From assembly GCA_027924585.1 (NCBI GenBank), contig BSBM01000764.1, positions 2,126,001-2,190,000 of the forward strand: a DNA stretch of 64,000 bases, read 5' to 3'. How positions within the stretch are numbered: the first letter of the stretch is position 1; each line of letters begins with the position of its first letter. Source of the stretch: Larix kaempferi (Eukaryota; Streptophyta; Pinopsida; Pinales; Pinaceae). The translations under genes and the position numbers were made by a program. Shown here piece after piece: positions 22,853-34,331 of this stretch. The notes below the pieces were generated by a model that ran no database searches, was not told the DNA's origin, and was given only the letters and a program-made list of their open reading frames with translations.

Positions 22853-23726
22853 CATTTACTTCATGGACTCTTTACTTCACATAACACTTTACTTTGTTGA
22901 CATGGAAATTTTTACTTCGTGGAACGTTTTACTTCGCATACCTCTTAACTTTGTCGACGCGAAATTTTTTACTTCACAGACCTCTTAACTTTGTCAAGAT
23001 TCAACTTCAATGAGCCCACTTTTAAACAAGGGTTATATTAAAATACTTCTGACTAAGACATAAAACCCAAAAACATTAAAATGAAACTGACATCAAAGTT
23101 ATTCCGCATTAAAACATAACTTTTACCACTATGAAATATTTGGGAAATATTGATTTCTTTTACAAATGGTAAATGTAAACAACATTCAGACAAGTAAATC
23201 TATAGAAGATGTGCGACATGCAATTTTCAACAATCTTGAGAATGAATATATCAACTATAGATTATATATTACTGCATTAAAACAGGGGAACTTTGCCGCA
23301 TTACAAAGAGATGGAATTTACTTCAATCCTTCACCTTTTATAGAGCTTGGGCTCGTAATACATTTCACGAATATGATCTTGGGCTCACAAACACAATGAG
23401 AACCTTTTCTTCTTCTCCTTTCTCTCTTATTCCTCTCACTTACTATTCCACTATCTCTTTCTCTCTTTATTTTTCAACTCTTTTCTCTTCTACATATATA
23501 CAGACTTGATCTTGCTTCACCTGGAAGCTACTGAGTTACATTAAAGACTGTAATTAAGTTCTACCTAATAATTTTGATTTGCATATTACAAACATGACTG
23601 AATAAATAAAAGGAAGTGTGCATGATGCCTGCTGACAGTTTGTCTGGCATCTCTATGATTCTACGGACTTTGACCGAGTCAGGATTTGATTTGAAATGCA
23701 TCATCTTGTAATTCATTTTTCCAACA
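22853..23726 (-). repeat. Proximal part of copia B 3' LTR
   Basis: It continues the B LTR after LTR E and ends TTTTTCCAACA. It matches the 5' LTR (about 41945-42778) including TTTACAAATGG and GATGTGCGACATGCAAT. On the minus strand it is preceded by the polypurine tract at 23727-23741 (AATTAAGGGGGAG). Confidence 0.85.
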
Positions 23727-23815
23727 CTCCCCCTTAATTACAAGCATATGGGGATTACAAAATAAAATTTTACAAAATGTTTCAGAGCTAGAACATGCTT
23801 TGTGCATGACAAAGT

Positions 23816-24590
23816 TCATTTTGTAGAACTTGTCACTCCTAAACAACTCCACAGATATTGAAATGTGTCCCTTGCTAATGGTTTTGTAAAAATGTCTGCT
23901 ACCTGATCTTCAGACCTACAAAATTCTAAACATATTTCTTTTTTATTTTTCAATTCTCTGATAAATTGATACCTTGTGTCGATGTTATTGGTTCTCTTGT
24001 CGAACACATCCATGGTTCTTTGATAGTGAAATAACTAAATTGTTGCCATAGTAAATGGTTGTGGGATCTTGTTGGTTCTGCGACAAATCACTCAACATCC
24101 TTCGCATCCAAACAGATTGACATGCAGAGCTTGTAGCTGTGACATACTTTGCTTATGCAGAAGAAAGAGTTACAATGGGTTGTTTCTTTGAATCCCATGA
24201 TACAACACCTATTCCTAAATGAAATGTATTCCCATACGTGTTTTTTTTGTCATCTATGTTGCCTCCATTGTCATGGTTAGTGTATCCAATGAATTTAAAA
24301 TTTTCAGCGGTTGAATACAAAATACCAAAATCTTTTGTTCCACTTACATACCTCAGAATTCTTTTACCTGCTTACCAATGCAATTATTTTGGTGACTCCA
24401 TAAATCTTTTGATTAAACTGACTCCATACATGATGTCTGGACTTATTGGAGTAAGATACATAAGGCTACCAACAATCCTTTTGAACAACGTAGGATCTAT
24501 ATTGGATCCATCATCATCCTTGCTCAATTTCAAACTTGTTATCACTGATGTTGGGGTTGTCTTGCATTTTAACATCTTAAATATGTTCAA
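23816..24590 (-). pseudogene. Copia B RNase H region
   Basis: The RT-RNase H boundary is marked by FKRIVGSLMYLTPISPDI and the C-terminus by YQFIRELKNKKEICLEFCRS with VADIFTKPLARDTF, the classic end of copia RNase H. Frames at 24384-24590 and 23816-24013 are separated by stops and shifts. RNase H degrades the RNA strand during reverse transcription; this copy is broken. Confidence 0.85.
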
Positions 24591-24599
24591 GACTTCATT

Positions 24600-25330
24600 T
24601 GCATACTTCGACTGAGATATAAATATGCCATTTAAAGTCCATTAGACTTCAATGCCTAGAAAATACTTCATAAGCCCCAAATTAGTCATTTCAAATTCAC
24701 TTTCCATGGCTGATCTAAAATCCTTTATGCAAAAATCACCAATAAATATTAAATCATATACATACAGGAAGAAAATTATCTTATTACCTTGCTTGTTTAT
24801 TTTTGTGTATAGCGTTAGTTCACATTCCTTATGTGAAATGCATTCTGAATGAGGTAAGATTCAATGCGACTGTACCAAGCTCTAGGAGCTTGATTCAAAC
24901 CATAGAGTGCCTTTTTCAGCCTATATACTTTGTGTCCTTGTGTTGGGACTTCATAGCCTTATGGATGCTCCACATATACTTCCTCCTCCAAATAACCATT
25001 TAAAAATGCAGACTTAACAACCATTTGGTAAATAGGCCATGTCTTATGTGTTGTGGTGGCCAAAATTTTTATTATATTGTCCATTCATGCCACATGTGCA
25101 AAAGTTTCATTGAAGTCTACGCCAAGTTGTTATGTGAACCCTCTTGCTACCAATGTTTCCTTGTGCTTCTGTACATTTCCATCAGCATCTTTCCTGGTCT
25201 TATAAATCCATTTGACTCTTATCACATCCTTCTCCTTAGGAACATCAACTAATTCCCATGGTTGATTCTTCTCAATGCATTCTATTTCTTCATCCATGGC
25301 TTGTGCCCAAACTTTATCTTTGATAGCTTC
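24600..25330 (-). pseudogene. Copia B reverse transcriptase, YVDD changed to YVYD
   Basis: The text begins with VKWIYKTRKDADGNVQKHKE, the usual copia RT start, and reads on through eroded RT motifs. The catalytic box at 24753-24764 reads Y-V-Y-D on the minus strand (GAT to TAT), losing one metal-binding Asp, and stops occur throughout. D carries the intact YVDD at the equivalent place. Confidence 0.8.
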
Positions 25331-26467
25331 TTCAAATGTTAGAGGATCATTATTTTGAGAAAATAATGAAAAAACTGAGAATGAATTGGGTTTACCAGTC
25401 TCATATATCTCACAAAGACTTCTTGTCTTTGTTGGAGGTGTTGATGTCGAACTCCACGAACTACTTGACAGAGTTTGTTGCACTCTTGGTGTGCTTGTCG
25501 AAGTAGCTTGAATTGTGACTTGTGTTGAAGTTCCTTGTGTTGAAACATGTCGCGTTGTCCTAAGAATAGATGGAGCTACAACATTATGACTCACATGCAG
25601 GGTTTCAACAACATCCTCTGCCATGTCATCATGTTCGACATGTGACATGATATTAACATTCTTCTCCACGGTTCCATCCCATGCTTCATTCTCCACAAAC
25701 TGAACATCTCGACTGATAATAACTTTTCTTGTGAAGGGGTCATACAACTTGTATGTTTTGTGTCTTCGGAATACCCAACAAAGATATATTTACATCCTTT
25801 ATTGTCTAATTATTTTCTCATCTCATCTGGAACATGTGCGTATGCGACACGACCAAAAAATTTTAAATGTGAAACACTATGTTTTAATACCTGTCCAGGA
25901 TTCCTGAGGAAATTTGTTCTGCACACTCTTAGTTGGACATAGATTCATGATGTATATAGCAGTTGCCACTGCCTCAAACCAGTATTCATTTGACAAATGC
26001 ATGGTTACCAAGATACTGCACGTCATCTCCATAATGGTTCTACTTTTCCTCTCTACGACACCATTTTGTTGTGGTGCATACTTCGCAATGAATTTCCTAT
26101 GTATGCCATGATTTTTACAAAATTTTAATAAATCATTTGAAACATACTCACCACCTCTATCTATCCTTAAGATCTTGATGATGTAACCACTTTGCTTCTC
26201 CACAAGTGCCTTGAACTACTGGAAACATCCAAACGCATCAGATTTATGTTTTAGAAAATATGTCCAAGTTTTTCTTGTGAAATCATCAATAAATGTGACA
26301 AAGTAAGTGAAACCTTCTATAGATGGTGTTTGCATTGGTCCAAAAATATCAGAATGCACAATTTCAAGTGGTGTGCAAGCTCTATATGACTTTCCAATTG
26401 GAAAAGTCTCTCTATGTTGTTTGCCAAAAATACAACCTTCACAAATTCTCTCTATTTTTTCAATCAA
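25331..26467 (-). pseudogene. Copia B integrase core and C-terminal linker
   Basis: The frame at 26216-26467 has the CEGCIFGKQHR end of the HHCC zinc domain and VHSDIFGPM with the first catalytic Asp. The frame at 25877-26203 has RTDRGGEY-type RIDRGGEYVSNDLL with the second position (IDRGG) and PQQNGVVERKSRT with the catalytic Glu. A third frame (25130-25747) carries the linker to RT. Stops and frameshifts separate them. Integrase would join element cDNA to the chromosome. Confidence 0.82.
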
Positions 26468-26707
26468 TGGAAATCATTTCACCATATCCTTTATGTGCAG
26501 TAGCTTCAGCGCACCAAAATTCATATGTCCAAATCTAAAGTGCCACAACTAGGATTCATCTTGTATTTCTATTTGAAACACTACTTGTATTTCTTTTTTG
26601 TTTTCCTTTTCTTTCTTGTCGCAATGATTGTCTACTTCTTTACTTTCTGTCTTGAATCCAGCCCCTCACTTTCCATTCTGACTTCCATGAAAAACTTGAT
26701 TTTTTTT

Positions 26708-27060
26708 TCATTTTATGTTTGGTCTTATCCTCAAGGGAAACAAGCAATTGCTTGTCATCTGCACTTTGTATATTAAGCAATTGCTTGGATATATGTCCTT
26801 ATTTAGACAATGCTTGCATGTCATATAAACTTTGTAACCTATCTCTAACAGTTGTCCAATGCTCATCAAATTATGTTTCAAACCTTGAACATAATAAATA
26901 TTAGGCATATTTTTATGCTCCCCCTCTTTGGTTAGAATGTCAACAGTACCATTACCCAAAACAGTGACTTGAATAATATTTCCAAGTGTGACATCAATTT
27001 GAACTGATTTATCTAGACTAGAGAATAGATTTAAATTACCAGTCATATGATTACTATAGC
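26708..27060 (-). pseudogene. Copia B protease and pre-integrase region
   Basis: A DSG-type protease is readable near 27050 (LDSGYSNHMTG in eroded frame), followed by LNLFSSLDKSVQIDVTLG and YYVQGLKHNLMSIGQL, the typical copia protease to pre-integrase stretch. D has the parallel DSGCSTHMTCNLNLFS. Confidence 0.8.
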
Positions 27061-27091
27061 CTGAGTCTAAATACCATATGTCACTTGGACT

Positions 27092-27818
27092 TTATTGGAC
27101 AGTATTGCATTCAAGTAAAGATGCACATGCTAAAAAAATTGAGTTGGTCAGAGCACTGGTGTTGCTTGACTGTGTTTGACCTTGCTTTCCTTGGTCATAC
27201 CGCTTCTTCATGCATTCATATGCAAAGTGTCCAAACCTTTTTATAGTAATGCCATTTAATTTTTTATTTATCAAACTTTTTCCACTCTACTCACTGGGGA
27301 TCTGATTTTGACCTATACCAGCAACATATGCAGGGCTGTTGTTGTGACCTCCTCTGAAAGAACTTCTTCCTCCGCCTCTAGAGTTTGATGTTCCCTTACC
27401 TCTTCCACGACTTATGGATGACTGTGCTGCAAATGCACCTTCTAATAATGCATTTGATCTATTTATTCTATGTTCATGATTGAGGAATGAGGTTTGCAAA
27501 TAATCAACAGTAAATTGGTACAGATCTTTGTTTTCCTCCAGGGTCACAACTAAAGATTCAAATTTTTTAGGAAGACTTCTAAGAATTTTTTCAACAACTC
27601 TTTGGTCACTTATATTTTCTGCATGAGACTTTATTTGATTAATCAAACCAATAACTTGAGTATAAAAATATTCTACTAACTATGTATCTTTCATTGGTAT
27701 AGATTCAAAATCTCTTCTAAAGAGTTGTATTTTTGCAGTCCTTACCTTGTTCAAACCTTGATAGGAAGTTTCCATTGTATCCCACGCTTCCTTAGCTTTC
27801 ATTGTTGCTGCTACTCTT
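27092..27818 (-). pseudogene. Copia B gag, C-terminal part
   Basis: INQIKSHAENISDQ, VVEKILRSLPKKFESLVVTL and a glycine/arginine-rich tail (SRGRGKGTSNSRGGGRSSF) are typical of copia gag of the UBN2 class. A damaged zinc knuckle (KRFGHFAYEC with the first Cys pair lost) lies at about 27200-27250. The gag is cut at the GGGAG target site by array C and continues at 41427. Confidence 0.85.
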
Positions 27819-27823
27819 GGGAG

Positions 27824-28428
27824 TGTTAAATTTTGAGCATTAATTCACAATACTCTTGGATCTTTACTGAGAGAATAACATATACAGTATATCAATGCAT
27901 AACAATCACAATAAGCATGACAAGCATCACAAGAATCAAAAGCATGAGAGACAAGAGACATAGAGTTTCCATGGGGAAAACCCTAAGGTGAAAAACCCCA
28001 CAACTTCCTTAGAGATAGAGAGAGAAATGGCTTAACCAAAGTACAACCAAAATACACTTGAGATAGTCTCCTAGAGCAGATGATCCTCCTCCTCACTAGT
28101 GCGCCACTTTCTGAGTGAGAGAAGTGTGACTTTTCGAATGATCCAAATAGAGATCTCCCGATCTCTATTTATACTTGACCTATTTTCCCAATTACACTAT
28201 CGGGCCAACTTGTCTATCTAGACACATCCATAATATAATATATATTTCAGGGCCGACCCCACACATGGTGTTCAAATAACCCATCGGCAAGTACACACAC
28301 TTGCGACACTTATCAATCCACATGACGACACTTCCTTATAGAGGAATAACACATCTCTAATAAGGGTACAATAAATATATATGAAATACATAGATGAAAT
28401 ACATTCCGAAGTTACATATACATCAACA
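27824..28428 (-). repeat. Copia C LTR 1 (3' LTR of unit 1)
   Basis: 605 bp, starting TGTTAAATTTTGAGC and ending ATACATCAACA. A TATA box on the minus strand (TATAAATAGAG) lies at 28163-28173 and overlaps an 11-bp inverted repeat (28145-28155 with 28160-28170). Next to it on the right is the complement of the polypurine tract. Confidence 0.93.
28163..28173 (-). promoter_or_regulatory. TATA box in copia C LTR 1
   Basis: TATAAATAGAG on the minus strand, partly within the hairpin AAATAGAGATC-TCCC-GATCTCTATTT. In LTR 3, the outer 5' LTR, the same box is at 41156-41166. Confidence 0.6.
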
Positions 28429-28440
28429 CTCCCTCTTAAC
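28429..28440 (-). other. Polypurine tract of copia C unit 1
   Basis: GTTAAGAGGGAG on the minus strand ends exactly where the 3' LTR starts. The same tract for unit 2 is at 34949-34960. Confidence 0.88.
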
Positions 28441-28649
28441 TCGGAAGGTATTTCTCGACACAGATCTGCTAGACAAGTCTTCTTCTCGGGATCATTATAA
28501 TCATCATCATCACTATTGCTGCTATCTCAACCAATCTCTGACTCTAATCGTCATAGGAAGTTCTATAGAGCCAGTCCTTTTTCATACTGGATGTAGGCCC
28601 ACCACCTGCAGGTCTTCGTCATCACTGGCCATACTATGGAATCCTCAGG

Positions 28650-29640
28650 ACTTATTACGTGCATCACAAAACCTCGAAAGAGCATCCCAGGCTGTTACGA
28701 GCACACGGCTCTACCTATAGGATCTCCTAGGGCCATATTATATGTAACCTCACCACAAAACCTCACAAGAGCATCCCAGGCTGTTACAAGCACACAACTC
28801 TACCTATAGGATCTCCCAGGGACAAATTATATGTGGTCATGGCAAAACCTCACAAGAGCATCCCAGGACTTATTACGAGCATACAGCTCAACCTATCGGA
28901 TCTCCCAAGGACATATTATATGCCATAGGACAAAACCCCGAAAGAGCATCTGCCAGATATCCCAGGGCCATATTATATGCCATAGGAAAAACCTAGAAAG
29001 ACTATCTACAGATCTCCCAGGGCCAAATTATATGTCCTCCTAGAGCAAAACCTCGAAAGAGCATTTTCCAGATATCCTAGGGCCAAATTATATGCCATTG
29101 GCAAAACCTCGAAAGACTATCTACAAATATCCCAGAGCCAAATTATATGCTCATCTGCACAACCTGATCCACGCCCATAGAGTATCAACCTGATACTCAC
29201 CATACATCATCCTGATGTACACATGATCATCCTGATCATCATCACTGCAACATCCTACTGCATGTCATCTGGAGCAACATCCTGAAGCTCGTCATCCATG
29301 ATCATCCTGATCATACAATGCATCTACTTGATACATATCATCTTACATGATCCACCTGATCATACAATGTATCAACCTGATACAAATACAAATACATGAT
29401 ACATATCACCATACATGATCCACCAGATCATACAATGTATCCACCTAATACATATACAGATACATTGTCCAAGCATCCAACATGATGCATATACAAAATA
29501 CATACAAATGATCCCACTGATCATATCCAACATCCAACATGATGCGTTCATACATATAAATGATCCAACTGATCATATCCAACATCCAACATGATGCATA
29601 CATACATATAAAAATGATCCAAATGATCATACAAAGCAGA
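28650..29640 (-). repeat. Repeat-rich 3' untranslated region of copia C unit 1
   Basis: Two degenerate tandem families lie between RNase H and the 3' LTR. At about 28650-29150, units of roughly 60-75 bp carry CAAAACCTCGAAAGAGCATC and CCCAGGGCCATATTATATG (plus-strand text). At about 29150-29640, units of roughly 20-45 bp carry CATGATCCACCTGATCATAC, with the palindromic words TGATCA and ATGATCAT. Unit 2 has the same two arrays at about 35150-36190, so they belong to the element. Confidence 0.8.
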
Positions 29641-29759
29641 AACCAGAACATCATCCTGATGCTCATCATCCAATGCTTACATCTAAAGACATGTGAAGGA
29701 TCCTCCTTCTAACATGCTTGGAATGGATTCTTCAAATGTGTCCATCACTTCTTCCTCGA

Positions 29760-30416
29760 AGTGTCATCAATCTAAATAATGCCAAGCCTCTCCCTGAAGT
29801 ACTCAAACTTCACCTTGGCTAGTGGCTTCGTCAGCACATATGCAATCTGCTCGTCCGTCGCAATGTACAGGAGCTTCACAGCTTCTCTCTGCACCATATC
29901 CCTGATATAGTGATATTTGATCTCTATGTGTTTTGACCTGTAATGAAACACTGGGTTCTTGGACAGCTTCACACAACTCTGGTTATCACAAAAGATACCA
30001 GTAGCATCCAACGGGAGATCAAATAACTCAGACAGTAGCTTCCATAGCCATATTGCCTCACAACTAGCTGAATAGGTTGCAACATACTCTGCCTTAGTTG
30101 TACTCAGTTCTATGCAGGCGTGCTTCCTGCTAAACTAAGAGATCACACCTGATCCCATACTGAAGCAGCACCTAGATGTGCTCTTCCTATCTGCAGCACT
30201 GCCAACCCAATCTGAATCAACATAACCCTGCAGGTTAAAATTTTGATTTGCTTCATACTTGAGCCCATAATCCACTGTACCCTTCAGGTACCTAAGAACA
30301 TGCTTTATAGCAACTAGGTGAACACTCCTCGGATCCATCAGGAACTGGCTCAATGTGTTCACAGCAAAGCAAATATCTAGTATCGTGTTCGTCAGGTACA
30401 TCAAGGACCCAACCAT
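29760..30416 (-). pseudogene. Copia C unit 1 RNase H
   Basis: The sequence starts MVGSLMYLTNTILDI and runs through RYLKGTVDYGLKY, DSDWVGSAADRKST, DNQSCVKLSKNPVFHYRSKH and the terminal VLTKPLAKVKFEYF, the standard Ty1/copia RNase H order. A stop follows GSGVIS (near 30135), where unit 2 has a continuous SLFSRKQS, and another separates it from RT at 30417-30419. Non-functional but nearly complete. Confidence 0.87.
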
Positions 30417-32138
30417 CTAACGATACATAGAGACATCAACCGGCTCAGATGAAGCATCACATAGAAGCTTTAGATTCGATGCCATAAGTGTGGCCATGGC
30501 CTTGCAATCCATCATCCCGAATCTCTCCAGGATATCTACTATGTACTTTCCTTGACCAAGGAAGATCCCACCTGCACTCTGCCACACCTCCATACCTAGG
30601 AAATAATGCATCATTCCCAAATATTTCATATCGAACTCAGCAACAAGCCTCCTCTTGGTATCTGCAATCAATCTGTCATCTCCTATTACAAATAAGTTAT
30701 CCACATACAGGAGTAGAATCATAGGATTCCCTTCCTCAAACTTGTAGTAAAGGTTGGAATCCACTTTACTCTTGGTAAAGCCCAAACTAGATAGGAAACT
30801 ATCGATCCTACCATACCAGGTTCTGGGAGCTTGTTTCAAGCCATACAAGGCTTTCTTCAATGTGCACACATATGACTCCCTGTCATGTATTTCAAAACCG
30901 AGTGGTTGCTCCACATATACTTCCTCTCCAACTACACCATTCAAGAAAGCAGTCTTGACATCCATCTGGTGTATTTTCCATTTCATTGCTGCAGCCAAGG
31001 CAAGTACTCTTTTGATGGAAGTATACCTAGCTACAGGTGCAAATTTTTTTTCATAATCTATTCCCTCTTTCCGAGAGAAGCCACGAGCTATGAATCTTTC
31101 CTTGTATTTCTCTACACTGCCATCTGCCGCATGCTTGATTTTGTAGATCCATTTCAAAGTCACAACAAACCTCTCTTTAGGTCTTGCGACAACATCCCAA
31201 ACATCATTCTTCATTATTGATTGGTATTCCTCAACCATGGCATCCTTCCATTCTTTCTTTTCCGCTGCTTCTTCATAACTGGAAGGCTCTTTGTTCATAA
31301 TTTCACAGAGTAAAGCAACATAGCTGGTATGTGATCTGGTTCTCTTCTTTGCTCTGTGTTCTTCTTCTGGAATGCCAAATCTTTTTGCATCTTGAATGAG
31401 CTCTCTAGCCCATGCAGGTTTCCTCTTGTGAGAGTTATCCTCACGGGGTGGATCTACAGGTTCTTGCGGATCTTCAAACTCATGAACAACTTCTGGAACT
31501 GCTTCAGTCATGGTAGTGTCTTGAAATCTAGTTTCCTTAGGTTCTTCATAAACTTTGATAGGTGCCTTCCTTGATTTGATGAATGCTGAGTTTTCATCAA
31601 ATGTTACATCCCTACTGACATCAATCTTCTTGAACCCTGGAAAGTATATTCTGTAAGCCTTCAAGCTTTCACTGTAACCCACAAAGATACCCTTCTTTCC
31701 TAAAGGATCTAGTTTAGTCCTCTTTTCCTTTGGGACATGAGTGTATACTGGACAACCATATATTCTGAGATGGTTGACTTCAGGTTTCTTACCAAAATAG
31801 ACCTCTTCTGGTGTCTTGTTGTCCAATATCTTGTGGGGTGTTTTGTTCTGCACATATACAGCTGTTCTAGCTGCTTCTGCCCATAGATGCATAGGTAGAT
31901 CCTGGTCATGTAGTATTGACCTTGCTACTTCCATGATAGTTCTATTCTTCCTTTCTGCAACTCCATTCTGTTGAGGATTATAAGGAGCGGTCAACTCCCT
32001 CTTAATCCCTGAATCACTACAAAGGTTCTTGAAGTCACTTGAGGTGAATTCTCCACCATTGTCGGATCTGAATGTTTTGATCTTCTTGTCAGTTTGATAC
32101 TCCATCAAGGTTTTGAATTCCTTGAACTTATCAAACAC
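30417..32138 (-). CDS. Copia C unit 1 integrase-RT open frame (573 aa), YVDD changed to YVDN
   Basis: Residues 1-110 hold the integrase core with the second catalytic Asp (D26 in RSDNGGEF) and Glu (E62 in NGVAERKNR); the first Asp lies upstream beyond a stop. A linker follows to about 290, then RT from about 300 ([47 protein letters not shown]). The catalytic box at residues 478-481 (30696-30707) is Y-V-D-N: GAC became AAC, so one metal-binding Asp is lost. The start shown is an internal Met. It is the longest open frame in the C array, but RT activity is not expected. Confidence 0.85.
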   Translation of the reverse strand: MFDKFKEFKTLMEYQTDKKIKTFRSDNGGEFTSSDFKNLCSDSGIKRELTAPYNPQQNGVAERKNRTIMEVARSILHDQDLPMHLWAEAARTAVYVQNKTPHKILDNKTPEEVYFGKKPEVNHLRIYGCPVYTHVPKEKRTKLDPLGKKGIFVGYSESLKAYRIYFPGFKKIDVSRDVTFDENSAFIKSRKAPIKVYEEPKETRFQDTTMTEAVPEVVHEFEDPQEPVDPPREDNSHKRKPAWARELIQDAKRFGIPEEEHRAKKRTRSHTSYVALLCEIMNKEPSSYEEAAEKKEWKDAMVEEYQSIMKNDVWDVVARPKERFVVTLKWIYKIKHAADGSVEKYKERFIARGFSRKEGIDYEKKFAPVARYTSIKRVLALAAAMKWKIHQMDVKTAFLNGVVGEEVYVEQPLGFEIHDRESYVCTLKKALYGLKQAPRTWYGRIDSFLSSLGFTKSKVDSNLYYKFEEGNPMILLLYVDNLFVIGDDRLIADTKRRLVAEFDMKYLGMMHYFLGMEVWQSAGGIFLGQGKYIVDILERFGMMDCKAMATLMASNLKLLCDASSEPVDVSMYR

Positions 32139-32195
32139 CTCATCTTTGTTCTTCAGGAAGTATACCCAAGTATTACTGGAGAATTCATCAATAAA

Positions 32196-32840
32196 TTAGA
32201 CATCGTAAACATAACCACTAAGAGAACTGGATGACATAGGACCACATACATCTGAGTGGATGATTTCCAGGATATCTTTTGCCTTGCTTTCACTACTTGG
32301 GAAAGCCTTCTTAATATTCTTACCTTCTACACATCCTTTGCAAACACCTTCATGTTTGGTCTTGATTTTAGGAAGACCCTCTACAGCCTTGCTTGCAATT
32401 GGAAGTGCCCTATAGTGCATATGAGCAAGTCTTCTATGCCAAAGTTCACTTGGCTCCATGGATTCATGCACCATGGCATGTTCAGGTTGTCCCTTCAATT
32501 TATACAAACCTCCCTCTTGCTCTCCAATCACTACTACATCATCTATGGTCTTTCGCTTTGGCCACATTAGGACTTGGCCATCCACAAATGCAAACCTCAT
32601 ACCTTTTGCATCCAAAGAAGAGATGGAGAGTAAGTTCTTCCTGAGCCCAGGTACATAAAGGACTTCTTTCATCTTCAAATATTTTCCAGAATCTATAATG
32701 TAGGAGGCTTCACCACTTCCTTTGATTGGGTATTGATAATAATCCCCAAGTTTCACCTTCTGGCGTGATTCATGTTCAAATAGATTCACAAAAGATTCCT
32801 TAAACCTAGTCATGTGTTTCGAAGCCCCACTATCAATCAA
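32196..32840 (-). pseudogene. Copia C unit 1 protease, pre-integrase and integrase start, ending in TAA
   Basis: It begins at the protease active site (IDSGASKHMT) and reads through LYVPGLRKNLLSISSL to the HHCC zinc domain (ELWHRRLAHMHY ... CKGC). It then has the first integrase Asp (IIHSDVCGPM) and stops at TAA (32196-32198) inside the core, just before FIDEFSSNTWVYFL. Unit 2 carries a TAA at exactly the same codon. No frameshift is needed to continue past the stop into the next frame. Confidence 0.87.
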
Positions 32841-33053
32841 CCAATCATTACAAACATGAGAGATAGTACCTGTGAGAGTAAAGATTAGAACATACTCTTC
32901 TTCACTTGATGAGTCATTGTTACTATCATCACTTTCTGCCCTAGCCTTCTTCTTTGGAGGTTCATCATCCTCGGCAGCATGAGCATGGAACTTTCTTTTG
33001 CTGCCCTTCTTCTTCTTGCTGGAGTTGTTGTTATTATCCCTTTTGTTCTTGGG

Positions 33054-33095
33054 ACAATATGAAGCAAAGTGACCCTTTTCATTGCATGTGAAGCA
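33054..33095 (-). other. Zinc knuckle of copia C unit 1 gag
   Basis: C-FT-C-NEKG-H-FASY-C, a perfect CX2CX4HX4C nucleocapsid motif. The matching site in unit 2 (about 39595-39635) has lost one base and is frameshifted after NEK. Confidence 0.85.
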
Positions 33096-33097
33096 TC

Positions 33098-33817
33098 TTA
33101 GATCCTTCTTATTCTTTTGATAGGATCTCTTGTAGCGAGAGTGCTACTTCTTGGGATTGCTTCCTTTGGTGTGAGCTGCAAGAGCTTGATCTTCAATCCC
33201 CATCTTTTCTTCTCGTGCCACAAGCCTTGCTTCTTCTTGTGAGCATTCTTCCCATAGTCTATTGAAGGATACAAACTTCTTTCTTGAATAAAGGAGTCCC
33301 ATGACCTAGGTAGGCCATTAAGAGTGATCATGACAACTTCACCATTCCCCACTATTTCATCTACTGCTTCCAGTTGTTACTTAATCTGGGAGACCCTAGA
33401 AAAATAAGATTGAATGGTTTCTCCATTCTGAAACTTTACTCCTTTCAATTGGTTCAGCAGGGTCATCTTCCGATTTATGTTCTTCCCTTCAAATTGCTTG
33501 GTCAAAGAGTCAAACATCTCCTTGGGTGTCTTTAGAGAAGACACATGGGATATGAGATGGTCTTTAATAGAATCAGCAATGATTCTCTTTTCCTTGACCA
33601 AGTTCTTCTTTTGCAATACCTTGGCCTCTTCATCCTCTGGCATAGGGATGTCTTCTTTTATATATGAGTCCAACTCATTCTCTTCCAGGATTAACCCAAT
33701 CCTATACTTCCAAGCTCGGAAGTTATCAGCCCCTTCAAGCTTATCCTCATTCTTGGTGTGGTGAGACATCTTAAAGAGTACTTCAAATGGAAATAGAAAA
33801 GATTTAGGTCTTACCAC
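33098..33817 (-). pseudogene. Copia C unit 1 gag
   Basis: The sequence begins near MVRPKSFLFPFEVLFKMSHH, although the functional start is probably the second Met (MSHHTKNEDKLEG). Typical features follow: NFRAWKYRIGLILEENEL, SSLKTPKEMFDSLTKQFEGK and NRKMTLLNQLKGVKFQNGET with YFSRVSQIK. A stop at 33374-33376 and a frame change after DSFIQ break it. In unit 2 the first stop is absent. It would form the particle shell. Confidence 0.86.
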
Positions 33818-34331
33818 TTGAAATGCTGAAAACTGGATCTGGTCCTGGATTAGGGTTTGTCAGAAAAACCCTAAAAATTCAAAATGTGAATTTCAACTTT
33901 TTGAAAGGATAGAAAGATGCACCTTGATGAGCTGATCAGCTTGGTGCATTCAGAATTTGAGATCAGCAAAGTTTTACCCTTCAGATTTGCCTTTTTGTCC
34001 TCCCGGGTTCACTAGGGAGAGCCCTGAATTAGGGTTTGAGTTTCCTAGAGATCTACCCAGCCAAAAATCTCGATCCAAAGCTCTAAAATTATATTTTGGC
34101 AAGGAGCTTCTAGCTATGTCTTCAGATTTTAGAAATTCCTATTTTTGTGGAAACTCTAATTTTTAGGGCCAAATCTTAAAATGCTCAGAATTGAATTTTG
34201 ATTGGACAGATAGATTCTCCTTGATGAGTAGACTCAATCTACTATGCTATTTTTCCAAAATCTATGGAGAGAAACCCAATCAACAAGAAACTCAAGTTTT
34301 CGTTACTGCAAAATGTCTTCTTCTCAGGTTA

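Noticed and set aside
22376-22900. 174-codon plus-strand ORF with repeated HRGLCPIH-like words
   Set aside because: It is the translation of the palindromic minisatellite in LTR E, and it is antisense to the element; no domain and no homologous frame in E2.
23166-23399. 77-codon plus-strand ORF in the copia B 3' LTR
   Set aside because: The same stretch in the B 5' LTR and the D LTR is broken by stops, and it lies antisense within an LTR.
28394-28720. 108-codon ORF, and its near copy at 34914-35240
   Set aside because: Conserved only because both lie in duplicated copia C LTR/3' untranslated DNA; it runs antisense to the element across the polypurine tract.
28650-29170. Regularly spaced repeats resembling a CRISPR array
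   Set aside because: Units are degenerate, spacers are not unique, and the array lies inside a plant retrotransposon.
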